Positions 1 through 6,888 of a stretch of DNA of 28,330 nucleotides are shown here, piece by piece. The notes below the pieces were generated by a model. The model did no database searches and had not been told where the DNA came from. It worked only from the letters and a program-made list of their open reading frames with translations. The stretch is from CAVAVT01 sp963592185 (lineage in GTDB: Bacteria; Bacillota; Negativicutes; Selenomonadales; Selenomonadaceae), in contig CAVAVT010000021.1 of assembly GCA_963592185.1 (NCBI GenBank), forward strand, positions 1 to 28,330. Direction: 5' to 3'. The first letter of the stretch is position 1; the number at the start of each line of letters is the position of its first letter. Both the position numbers and the translations under genes were made by a program.

Positions 1-100
1 ATAAACACCATGATAACATCTGGAATATCCTTATAGTGTATACTTAGATTGGTGATATTTGCGGTGAGCAGCGCAGCATCATATCGCACACAGTCATTTT

Positions 101-526
101 TCAAGATATAACATGTTTTGCTGGATTATCTGAAACTCCTAGATATTGCTTTAGACTTTGCTGGAATATATGCGAATAATTGATTTTTTCCTTTTTTGCT
201 AGAATATCAAGCCAGCGTGGCAGTGTAACAGTTTTGCTAACAGCCTTATTATCCATGCGCTCACGGAACGGTGGCATCCAGGCTTCAATCATTGCAATAG
301 TTTCATTGCTTTCAAGTTTTATGTCTTTTATTGCTGATGGCTGGGGGATATCTTCTTTATCCTCTTCCATGCCATAAACATGAAGCTGCAAAGCTTCACG
401 AGCATTAGAAAATGCTTCCTCTAATGAACCAGCACATGGCAAACACCCTGGGAGATCTGGAAAACTGATAGATATGCCATCGTCAGCAACATGAAAAATG
501 GCAGGAAATGCATAAAAATCTTTCAT
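101..526 (-). CDS. hicB: HicB-family antitoxin
   Basis: Antitoxin of a type II toxin-antitoxin pair; it should bind and block the HicA RNase encoded just upstream and repress the operon. The N-terminal half (about residues 1-60) has the HicB-type degenerate RNase-H-like fold pattern, with FPAIFHVADDG followed by SFPDLPGCLPCAGSLEEA. The C-terminal part (about residues 95-130) begins KTVTLPRWLDILAKKEKINYS and looks like a ribbon-helix-helix DNA-binding domain, which fits the palindromic operator upstream of hicA. The length of 141 aa is normal for HicB proteins with a DNA-binding tail. The ATG at 526 has an AGGAGGG site 7 nt upstream. It lies 28 nt after hicA in the same direction. The family assignment is firm; regulation is inferred. 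Confidence 0.9.
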   Translation of the reverse strand: MKDFYAFPAIFHVADDGISISFPDLPGCLPCAGSLEEAFSNAREALQLHVYGMEEDKEDIPQPSAIKDIKLESNETIAMIEAWMPPFRERMDNKAVSKTVTLPRWLDILAKKEKINYSHIFQQSLKQYLGVSDNPAKHVIS

Positions 527-554
527 GATAAAACCCTCCTATAGGAGAAATCCA

Positions 555-752
555 TTATTGCAACAGGATTCCGGCTTGGTTAAGAATACTTTTAAATGTA
601 GCTAAGGGGATATCTTTACGAGGATGAGTTACCGTTACGCGGCCTTTCTTGGTAGGATGCTTGAATTGGTGATGATCGCCTGTGCAATTGACTTCATACC
701 AGCCATCGTCTTTCAAAAGCCTAAGAACTTCACGCGATGAATAACTTTTCAC
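555..752 (-). CDS. hicA: HicA-family toxin (mRNA interferase)
   Basis: Small RNA-binding toxin of 65 aa that in this family cleaves mRNA and tmRNA when freed from HicB. It shows the full HicA pattern: SSREVLRLLKDDGWYEV at the N-terminus, then GDHHQFKHP with the catalytic histidine (H27, the GSH position of the family), then VTVTHPRKDIPLATFKSIL. The start is a GTG at 752, preceded by AGGAGG with about 7 nt spacing. The ATG overlapping it (754) runs straight into TGA and cannot be the start. The gene is intact, with no frameshift or lost catalytic residue, so the pair is probably functional. It is first in the hicA-hicB order that is usual for this family. Confidence 0.92.
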   Translation of the reverse strand: MKSYSSREVLRLLKDDGWYEVNCTGDHHQFKHPTKKGRVTVTHPRKDIPLATFKSILNQAGILLQ

Positions 753-765
753 ATTTGATCCTCCT

Positions 766-803
766 TATGTGTATATCTTAACACATATAATACTATGTGT
801 TAA
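766..803 (-). promoter_or_regulatory. hicAB promoter and palindromic operator
   Basis: A perfect 10-bp inverted repeat, TTAACACATA (778-787) and TATGTGTTAA (794-803), is separated by 6 nt. A third half-site, TATGTGTA, lies at 766-773. Read on the minus strand, TTAACA (803-798) and TAAGAT (780-775) form a -35/-10 pair with a 17-nt spacer, so the palindrome lies across the core promoter. This layout suits autorepression by the ribbon-helix-helix domain of HicB. Repressor identity is inferred. Confidence 0.75.
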
Positions 804-892
804 TGGTGGAGCTAATATTTTCACATCTGGAAATTTACTGCAATACCGCCCTATCCCTTAACATAATATGCAAAAGAGGCATGTTTTTTCGT

Positions 893-935
893 AAAGAAAA
901 AGACTTCGACAAGCCTAAAAACTGTCAAAGCCTTT
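893..935 (-). terminator. Intrinsic terminator of tmRNA
   Basis: About 40 nt beyond the tmRNA CCA end, the minus strand has an 11-12 bp stem (GGCTTTGACAG pairing with CTTGTCGAAGTC, including G-U pairs) with a loop around TTTTTAGG, followed by TTTTTCTTT. It ends ssrA transcription before the hicAB promoter region. The stretch between it and the operator (804-892) shows no gene. Confidence 0.75.
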
Positions 936-975
936 CTATCATACAACGAAAATTCATATTTTCGCTCTTATCATT

Positions 976-1329
976 TGGTGGAGATGAGGAGAATCGAACT
1001 CCTGTCCGAAAACGTTGCCGCCTGAGCCTCTCCGAGCGCAGTCTGTATATAGATTTAAAATCACTGACGCCTACAGACAGGCTTCAGATCATCGATCTCG
1101 ATGGAATTCCCATAAAGGTCTCCGAGAATTGACCCTTAGGTATCCCGCTATTGGCCTCTTATCCGCTCACGCAGGAAAAGAACGGACAGAGGGTAGCAAT
1201 TACGCTGCTACAGCTTCGTATTCGTTAGCTTTTATATTTAAATAAAAGTTTTCACCTTACTGACGGGTTGATGACCCCCCGGCTCGCTGCCCACACGTCA
1301 CGCGCCCCCGTCGAGACCATTACATCCCC
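976..1329 (-). ncRNA. ssrA: tmRNA (transfer-messenger RNA)
   Basis: tmRNA rescues stalled ribosomes by trans-translation and tags the nascent peptide for proteolysis. The 5' end GGGGATG (from 1329) pairs with CATCTCC of the 3' end, followed by ACCA ending at 976, giving the 7-bp tRNA-like acceptor stem. The 5' part has the conserved GGTCTCGAC segment, and the 3' part has GGACAGGAGTTCGATTCTCC, the T-arm. The length of 354 nt is typical. The internal tag frame encodes ANEYEAVAA followed by TAA. Its own promoter lies at 1380-1408 and its terminator at 893-935. The transcript probably starts near 1370 and is trimmed by RNase P. Confidence 0.97.
1200..1229 (-). other. tmRNA proteolysis-tag reading frame
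   Basis: Inside ssrA the frame GCT AAC GAA TAC GAA GCT GTA GCA GCG TAA encodes ANEYEAVAA. It ends in the hydrophobic AVAA signature recognised by ClpXP-type proteases, close to the widespread ALAA ending. With the charged alanine the tag would be ten residues. The resume codon is inferred from reading frame and composition. Confidence 0.85.
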
Positions 1330-1379
1330 GTTGCGGACTCACGTCCATGTGTTGCTAACGTATTCTATTATCAACGATT

Positions 1380-1408
1380 ATGATAGCTCATTTTTCATGT
1401 TACGTCAA
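1380..1408 (-). promoter_or_regulatory. Promoter of tmRNA
   Basis: On the minus strand, TTGACG (1408-1403) and TATCAT (1385-1380) are separated by 17 nt, a near-consensus sigma-70 type promoter. Transcription would begin near 1372, about 40 nt before the mature tmRNA 5' end. The -35 hexamer contains the stop codon of the EamA remnant. Confidence 0.75.
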
Positions 1409-1536
1409 CATATTAGTAAAATTTGTGTAAAATGTATCTCCTGCAAAAGCAGCTTGGCAAAGGGAGCCATCGTGCTCCAGCAAAAAATTGTAATAGCTGC
1501 CAGCAAATATCCCTTTTTATTATTATCTAAAGTCAT
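1405..1536 (-). pseudogene. N-terminal remnant of an EamA/DMT-family transporter
   Basis: The 43-residue frame begins MTLDNNKKGYLLAAITIFCW and continues through STMAPFAKLLL, which is the first membrane segment of EamA (drug/metabolite transporter) permeases. Intact members have about 300 residues and ten membrane segments. Here the frame stops after LLIC at 1405, and the tmRNA begins only 75 nt further on, so the rest of the gene is absent rather than frameshifted. It keeps a ribosome binding site (GGAAGGG, 5 nt before the ATG at 1536) and a promoter. The reading frame is open further upstream to 1674, but that extension is not EamA-like. A functional one-helix peptide cannot be excluded, but a deletion remnant is more likely. 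Confidence 0.65.
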
Positions 1537-1585
1537 AAAAACCCTTCCAATGTAAAATCTTCTAGTCCGATATCGAAAAATATTT

Positions 1586-1614
1586 ATTCTACATGAAAAA
1601 AATATCTCCTTCAA
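1586..1614 (-). promoter_or_regulatory. Promoter of the EamA remnant
   Basis: On the minus strand, TTGAAG (1614-1609) and TAGAAT (1591-1586) are spaced by 17 nt. It is arranged back to back with the corA promoter starting at 1621. It may still fire and run into the tmRNA. Confidence 0.5.
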
Positions 1615-1620
1615 TAAATG

Positions 1621-1650
1621 TAGACAAATCATTAAATTAGGGTATAAAAT
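1621..1650 (+). promoter_or_regulatory. Probable promoter of corA
   Basis: TAGACA (1621-1626) is followed after 16 nt by TATAAA (1643-1648), or after 18 nt by TAAAAT (1645-1650). Transcription would start near 1656, giving a 5' leader of roughly 200 nt before the corA start. Confidence 0.5.
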
Positions 1651-1655
1651 GAATA

Positions 1656-1863
1656 GCGGAATTCTGTATACCACAGAATTAATTTTCGATGAAAGGCCGG
1701 TGAGAATAATGGACGCAGACTACCACAGTCCGCACTCTAAGGATAAACCCAAACCAAAGCAGGGGAATCTGACAATATTCTCACATCCGGTTTCAGCCCT
1801 CAATACATAAGGGCTTTATAGGCATGGAGGATTTTGACGGGTTCCCCGGAAGGGAGTCAAACC
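1656..1863 (+). promoter_or_regulatory. Structured 5' leader of corA, possible cis-regulatory RNA
   Basis: Four helices can be read. First, a perfect 8-bp hairpin pairs AATTCTGT (1660-1667) with ACAGAATT (1673-1680). Second, a long-range stem pairs CCGG plus TGAGAATA (1697-1708) with TATTCTCA (1776-1783) and CCGG (1787-1790), enclosing a small GGAC/GTCC hairpin (1711-1714 with 1728-1731). Third, AGCCCT (1795-1800) pairs with AGGGCT (1810-1815), followed by a weak T-rich stretch. Fourth, TTGAC/GTCAA (1834-1838 with 1855-1859) plus TCCC/GGGA encloses the ribosome binding site. The segment does not match the M-box or another metal riboswitch consensus that I can recall. A regulatory role is inferred. 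Confidence 0.45.
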
Positions 1864-2817
1864 ATGCTCACAATTTACAAATCCTTGGAGAGCGGTCCTC
1901 TCCAGGAGCTGACACTTAAAACACTTGAAAAGGGTGCCTGGATTAATATTGTTGATCCTACCCCCTATGAGCTGAAGGTTGTCAGCAGTCTTACAGAGGT
2001 TGAACCTGACTTTTTGAAGTCCGCATTGGATGATGAGGAAAGATCCCATACCGATGTTGAGGACAACTCCGTCATGGTCCTGACCAATGTTCCTGTAATG
2101 AACGGACCAGAAAGCTACGACACATTGCCGCTGGCAATAATCATTACCACAGAATACATCATAACCGTATGCTTGAAGGAAACCCCGGTAATTTCCGAAT
2201 TTAACCAGAACACCGCAAAGCTGTTCAGAACCTTCAAGAAAACCCGGTTCCTGTTCCAAATTCTGTATAAATCTGCAACCTTCTATCTCCGCTATCTGCG
2301 CCAGATTAGCAAGTTTTCAGATGAAATCGAGAAAAACCTCCGCACCACCATGAGCAATGAGGATATCCTCCGTCTGCTGGACCTTCAGAAGGGCCTTACC
2401 TACTTCAATGCAGCCCTTAGATCAAACGGTGCTGTGCTGGACAAGCTCTTACGGCTCCGCTCCAGCCAGGGACTTCGCCACATTTTGAAAATGTATGAAG
2501 AGGATGAAGACCTGCTGGAGGATGTAATCATAGAGAACAAGCAGGCCCGTGAAATGGTTGAAATGTACGGAAAAATTCTTGCCAGGGTAGCGGATACCTT
2601 CGCTTCAATTATTTCCAATAACCAGAACCTGGTTATGAAATTCCTGGCCGCAATGACGATTATCCTTGCAATCCCAACGGTAATATCCAGTTTCTTTGGA
2701 ATGAACGTAAATGTTCCCTTTGCGGATGCGCCGCTTGCCTTCTGCTACATTTCCATAATGGCTTTTGTCATCGCAGGAACTTGCGGATTCTTCCTTTGGA
2801 AAAAGAATATGTTTTAA
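1864..2817 (+). CDS. corA: CorA-family divalent cation transporter
   Basis: Inner-membrane channel-type transporter for Mg2+ and possibly Co2+/Ni2+, acting as a pentamer. The diagnostic GMN motif is at about residues 279-281 (SSFFGMNVNVPFADA), between two C-terminal membrane helices. The preceding cytoplasmic part is charged and helical, including the long stalk helix region around IIENKQAREMVEMYGKILARVADTF. At 317 aa from ATG 1864 it has the normal family length. This start has GGAAGGGAG 7 nt upstream. An in-frame TTG at 1834 would add ten residues that do not resemble the family, and its GGAGG is only 3 nt away. It is first gene of a two-gene unit. Ion preference cannot be told from the sequence. 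Confidence 0.9.
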   Translation: MLTIYKSLESGPLQELTLKTLEKGAWINIVDPTPYELKVVSSLTEVEPDFLKSALDDEERSHTDVEDNSVMVLTNVPVMNGPESYDTLPLAIIITTEYIITVCLKETPVISEFNQNTAKLFRTFKKTRFLFQILYKSATFYLRYLRQISKFSDEIEKNLRTTMSNEDILRLLDLQKGLTYFNAALRSNGAVLDKLLRLRSSQGLRHILKMYEEDEDLLEDVIIENKQAREMVEMYGKILARVADTFASIISNNQNLVMKFLAAMTIILAIPTVISSFFGMNVNVPFADAPLAFCYISIMAFVIAGTCGFFLWKKNMF

Positions 2818-2832
2818 TGAGGAGGAATATTC

Positions 2833-3018
2833 ATGAAAGCTGTTGCTTCCTCAGGCTTTTTAAAGGAATTTACCTTAATAGCCGATAAAGCCCACGATGA
2901 AGGAGAAATCTTCTTCGTGCAGCGTTCCAATGATAAAAATGGAATTTATCTTTCTATGGAAAAATGGAATGAGCTGCAAAAGGAGTTATTCCTTCTGAAA
3001 AATAAAAATGCACAATAA
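2833..3018 (+). CDS. Orphan Phd/YefM-like small protein
   Basis: A 61-residue protein, starting 15 nt after corA with a strong GAGGAGG site 7 nt before the ATG. The pattern SSGFLKEFTLIADKAHDEGE, then IFFVQRSNDKNGIYLSMEKWNEL, resembles the N-terminal DNA-binding/dimerisation fold of Phd/YefM antitoxins: a helix, a beta hairpin, then the YLS-x-EKWNEL helix in place of the usual LMSLEEYNSL. It ends where the toxin-binding tail of YefM would begin (usual length 80-90 aa), and no toxin gene follows, since the terminator comes directly after. It may be a solitary regulator or a degenerate antitoxin. The function is unknown, and its link to corA is only co-transcription. Confidence 0.6.
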   Translation: MKAVASSGFLKEFTLIADKAHDEGEIFFVQRSNDKNGIYLSMEKWNELQKELFLLKNKNAQ

Positions 3019-3067
3019 AAAAGTCACTGTGTACACCTAATTCTAGGTGCTTCACAGTGACTTTTTT
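3017..3067. terminator. Bidirectional intrinsic terminator between the corA unit and addA
   Basis: AAAAAAGTCACTGTG (3017-3031) pairs perfectly with CACAGTGACTTTTTT (3053-3067). An inner stem joins CACCTA (3034-3039) to TAGGTG (3044-3049). The T-run on each strand lets it end both the plus-strand corA unit and the minus-strand addA transcript. Confidence 0.92.
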
Positions 3068-3076
3068 AATCTCTTT

Positions 3077-6000
3077 TTACATCGAAATAACCGTACCATC
3101 ATGGAGCATGTACAAATACCGCTCCTTTATTTTTTTGCCCATTATTGCCTCAACAGCACGGCTGTAAAGCTCAATCTGTATTTTGTACCGCTCCGCTGCA
3201 GCCTTTGGTTCTGTGTCCCCATCCGTTTTATAATCCACCAGCACAAGGCCGTCATTTTCCTCAAACAGCAGGTCAATTATTCCCTGGCTGAAGATTCCAC
3301 CAGCGTCTTCAGAAAGCTCCGGATAAACTAGTTTTGCCGGAACCATTCTGCTAAAGGGAAGTTCTCGCCATACACGGCCGCCCCCGGAGGAAGCCTTAAG
3401 CACACGTTTTCCAATCGCTGAGGAAAAGAATCCTGACACGATTGAAGCTCGGACAAGACTGCGATGCTCCGGCATCAGGATTTCCCTATCAACCATTTCA
3501 TCCAGCTGTGCTTTGATTCCTGCTACCGACAAATCCCCATTAAAATCTACATGCTGCATTACACTGTGCATGACAGTACCATACTCTGTTCCAGTCATTA
3601 CTCTGCCGGTCTGTAAAAATCTTGGACGCTTCAAAATCATCTTGGAAGAAACGACTTCTGTCCCCGGTGACTCCGCCTCTTCCTCCTGAGCAAATCTCCG
3701 CTTAATCTCTGTTACCGACAGCTTGGATGGTATTAGGGCTGCCGCCCTAGATTTCTCACGGTTTTCAATTGGCCACGCCAAAATTCTTTCCACCTGTTCC
3801 TTATCCGGGCTCTCTGGCAGAGTGTTTGCTTCATTTTTCAGAAGGGCAATGCGTTCAAGACCCTCGGCATTTTCCTCAGCATTCTTCTGTCCCAGTTCAC
3901 TGGCAGGAATAACCCTTACAGCCATATGGCATTTATCTCCATAGGCCGGAGTTTTGAAGTTCTCTATTTCAAGATTTTCAGCTAGATTTCTAAGCTCACC
4001 CCCGTCAGGATGATGTACCGCCGCAATCCCAATCCAGTCCATGTAATTTTTTGAATTAATGACCGTGTATGCTGGAAGCGCGCCGGTTTCATCCGCCAAT
4101 CCTAAATTGCTGCACCAGCTGTCAGCTTTCTTCTCCACATCCTTTTGATTGGTGGTTATAATGAGCTTTTCCCTTGCCCTTGTCATTGCAACATAAAGCA
4201 CCCTCAGCTCCTCGCCACGATTTTCCACAGTGGTCTGCCGAGAAATTGCCTTATGTGAAATAATTGGATATTTTAAAGACCTGTTTCTATCCACCAGCCT
4301 TATGCCTATGCCCAGCTCCGAATGGAATAAAAATGGCTCCTGTCTGACATCCATATCGTTAAATCCATGACCGGCATCTGCCAGTACCACCACAGGAAAT
4401 TCCAGTCCCTTGCTCTGATGGATGGTCATTATCCTCACAACATTCTCGCTGTCGCTAAGGGTTCTGGCAACAGACAAATCCGTATCGTTATTTTTCATTT
4501 TTTCAATGAATCTAAGGAAGCGGAAAAGTCCCCTGTAATCAGTTTTCTCATAGGCCTCCGCCCGGTCCGCCAGCATTCTGAGATTTGCCTGACGAAGAAG
4601 TCCCCCTGGCATTCCGCCAACATACTCATAGTATCCGGTATCCCTGTAAATCTGCCAGATAAGCTCAGGTACTCCGGCTCTATGGGACAGGTTATGCCAC
4701 TGGTCTATGAGATCAGTAATCCTTATTGCCTTATTTCTTATTGCCGGTGCCAGTTCCATATCTCCTCTTGCTAATCTCAGACATTCCACTAGCTCTCCAT
4801 CAGGCTTAAGCAGTCTGATTTTCGACAACTCTCCAGCTGTAAAACCACCTATTGGTGAGTAAAGCACCGCTGCCAGTGGAATATCCTGACAGGCATTATC
4901 TACCACACTTAAAACCGAGGTCATAACACGGATTTCATTTGCCTCAAAATATCCTGAATCCCCAGAGGCATAGGCAGGAATATCCTCCGCCCTCAATGCC
5001 TCCAGCAAATCATCGTTGCCGGAGCGTGTCCTTAAAAGCACCGCCATATCACGCCATTCAATGGGCCTATAGCTGCCGCTTCCGCTATCATACACCTTAG
5101 CGCCAGAATCCTTGAGCTTTCTCAACTTCTTCGCAATATGGATGGCTTCAAGCTGGAATTTAAAAGCTATATCCTCTGAGACATCGGAAAAAATCCCTTC
5201 CGCCTTTGCCACAGAGCCATCTATAATATCCAGCTCCATAGGTCCCTCCAGGCTGCATCCGGACTCATCCGCTGCATATTCCAGCCCTGGATTAAGAGCT
5301 GCGGCCTCATCATAATCTATGCCTGAGCTGCCTTTAGTCATCAAAAGCGAGAAAACAAAATTCACGCTGTGGAGAATTTCCTTCCTACTTCGGAAATTTT
5401 GTGAGAGGTCTATGCATTTATAGGGCTTTCCCTGCTTTTCAAGCTCAGGATAGCTTTCATATTTTTCCCTGAAAAATGCCGGGCTTGTAAGTCTGAAGCG
5501 ATAAATGCTCTGCTTTACGTCACCCACAAGAAACAGTCTCCCCTTGTCTGTATCAGTGACCAGAGAAATAATTGCTTCCTGTACCCCGTTGGTATCCTGA
5601 TACTCATCCACCATTACCTCCTGGAAATGTTCCCGAAGCTCCAAGGCTATCTCCGAGGGAATAAGATTTTCAGAGGTGGATTCCGGCGTCATTAGGATGT
5701 TCAATGCCATATGCTCCAGGTCATTGAAGTCCAGAATATTTTTTTCACTTTTGCGAAGCTGATATTCGGCGGTGAAGGCCCTTACCAGTTTTATGAGGGT
5801 TCTGACATACGGTCTGGAAGCTTTGACGTCCTCCAGCATTCCCTGAAGATTTTCCAGTCCATCCTTTTGGAGATCAAGCAGACTCTTCTTAATTTCGTTG
5901 TGCAGTCCCAGAATTTTTTTGTCTGTATTCCTTTTACCGGCAAAGCTCTTGAAAGACAGGCTGTTAAGAGCATCAATCATCTGGTCCCAGCCCTGTTTGA

Positions 6001-6886
6001 GGCCTTCAAGGACCTGACAGCTGTTTGCCATGTCGCTGGCTGCCACTTCCACATAGAAGGGAGCATATTTGTCATCCTTTTCGGAAACACTCTGCGCAAG
6101 TTCCATAAGTTTTTTTGAATCAGCTTCGGCTTTTTTTATAGTCTCAGCAAGCTTTCCAGCCAAAACTCTCGTCCAGCCAGATTCCCCAAGGATCTGTATA
6201 TCGTCAATATCATAGTCACGCTCTGCACGTTCAAGCCACTCATCTGGGAAGGGATTGCTCTGTACAAAATGATACAGCTTCAGTACATATTCATACAGCG
6301 CACCATCACCCATGTCATTACCATAGGCATTGGTAAAATTGACAAAGTCCTCATCCTTCTGCTCATAAAATTCCTCAAAAACCGCCTCTATGGCATCCTG
6401 GCATATAAGCTCCAGCTCCTGGGTATTGCCCATGCGGAATCCGGGATCAATGTCGATTGCAGCAAAATTCTGCCGTATCAAGGTCTGACAGAAGGAGTGC
6501 AGTGTGGATATATTGGCGTTGGACAGCATTATAAGCTGTTTTTCCAGCCTTTGAAGAAGCTGTTCATCCCTTTTGACCTCATTACCGGATACACCCTCTT
6601 CCTGATACCCGGCCAGATTTTCAGCTGTATTGGATATAGCCTTTTGTATGCGCTTTTCTATTCGCCCCCGCATTTCAGCTGCAGCGGCTCTGGTGAAAGT
6701 CACCACCAAAAGCCGGTCAATATCCCACAAGTCAACACCACCCTCACCGGTAAGATGTTTTATTATGCGCTCAACCAGAACCGCTGTTTTTCCGGAGCCT
6801 GCTGCTGCCGCCACCAAAAGATTTGTATTGTCGCTGGTTATGGCCTGCCACTGCTTTTCTGACCATTTCATTTTAGTGTCCCCCAC
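3077..6886 (-). CDS. addA: ATP-dependent helicase/nuclease subunit A (AddA)
   Basis: Large subunit of AddAB, the Firmicutes counterpart of RecBCD, which unwinds and resects DNA double-strand breaks for RecA loading. Superfamily 1 helicase motifs appear in order: AAAGSGKT (Walker A, about residue 30), DEYQDTN (motif II), VGDVKQSIYRFR (III), QNFRSRKEIL (IV), TIHQSKGLEFPVVVL (V) and LYVAMTRAREKL (VI). The C-terminus carries the RecB-family nuclease with IIDLLFEEN and VDYKTDGD (catalytic D about 1218 and K about 1220). The GTG at 6886 is chosen because AAGGAGG lies 7 nt upstream, inside the end of addB. The ATG at 6871 is the alternative. It begins 2 nt after the addB stop, is last in the block, and ends at the strong terminator. 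Confidence 0.95.
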   Translation of the reverse strand: MGDTKMKWSEKQWQAITSDNTNLLVAAAAGSGKTAVLVERIIKHLTGEGGVDLWDIDRLLVVTFTRAAAAEMRGRIEKRIQKAISNTAENLAGYQEEGVSGNEVKRDEQLLQRLEKQLIMLSNANISTLHSFCQTLIRQNFAAIDIDPGFRMGNTQELELICQDAIEAVFEEFYEQKDEDFVNFTNAYGNDMGDGALYEYVLKLYHFVQSNPFPDEWLERAERDYDIDDIQILGESGWTRVLAGKLAETIKKAEADSKKLMELAQSVSEKDDKYAPFYVEVAASDMANSCQVLEGLKQGWDQMIDALNSLSFKSFAGKRNTDKKILGLHNEIKKSLLDLQKDGLENLQGMLEDVKASRPYVRTLIKLVRAFTAEYQLRKSEKNILDFNDLEHMALNILMTPESTSENLIPSEIALELREHFQEVMVDEYQDTNGVQEAIISLVTDTDKGRLFLVGDVKQSIYRFRLTSPAFFREKYESYPELEKQGKPYKCIDLSQNFRSRKEILHSVNFVFSLLMTKGSSGIDYDEAAALNPGLEYAADESGCSLEGPMELDIIDGSVAKAEGIFSDVSEDIAFKFQLEAIHIAKKLRKLKDSGAKVYDSGSGSYRPIEWRDMAVLLRTRSGNDDLLEALRAEDIPAYASGDSGYFEANEIRVMTSVLSVVDNACQDIPLAAVLYSPIGGFTAGELSKIRLLKPDGELVECLRLARGDMELAPAIRNKAIRITDLIDQWHNLSHRAGVPELIWQIYRDTGYYEYVGGMPGGLLRQANLRMLADRAEAYEKTDYRGLFRFLRFIEKMKNNDTDLSVARTLSDSENVVRIMTIHQSKGLEFPVVVLADAGHGFNDMDVRQEPFLFHSELGIGIRLVDRNRSLKYPIISHKAISRQTTVENRGEELRVLYVAMTRAREKLIITTNQKDVEKKADSWCSNLGLADETGALPAYTVINSKNYMDWIGIAAVHHPDGGELRNLAENLEIENFKTPAYGDKCHMAVRVIPASELGQKNAEENAEGLERIALLKNEANTLPESPDKEQVERILAWPIENREKSRAAALIPSKLSVTEIKRRFAQEEEAESPGTEVVSSKMILKRPRFLQTGRVMTGTEYGTVMHSVMQHVDFNGDLSVAGIKAQLDEMVDREILMPEHRSLVRASIVSGFFSSAIGKRVLKASSGGGRVWRELPFSRMVPAKLVYPELSEDAGGIFSQGIIDLLFEENDGLVLVDYKTDGDTEPKAAAERYKIQIELYSRAVEAIMGKKIKERYLYMLHDGTVISM

Positions 6887-6888
6887 GC

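Noticed and set aside
1..100. Possible gene or terminator downstream of hicB
   Set aside because: No open frame with a start signal and no hairpin with a T-run was seen in these 100 bases.
804..892. Small plus-strand terminator-like hairpin around ATGC...GCAT followed by Ts
   Set aside because: The stem is only 4-5 bp and there is no plus-strand gene upstream to terminate.
797..1132. Plus-strand open frame of 111 codons
   Set aside because: It runs through the tmRNA terminator and the tRNA-like domain on the opposite strand; no ribosome binding site or family resemblance.
1675..1863. M-box, cobalamin or NiCo riboswitch upstream of corA
   Set aside because: Individual bits such as GGTGAGAAT look suggestive, but the conserved core segments of these classes that I know are not present; kept only as an unclassified structured leader.
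1816..2259. Minus-strand open frame of 147 codons opposite corA
   Set aside because: CorA on the plus strand is certain; the antisense translation is rich in Cys and Gln without a recognisable pattern.
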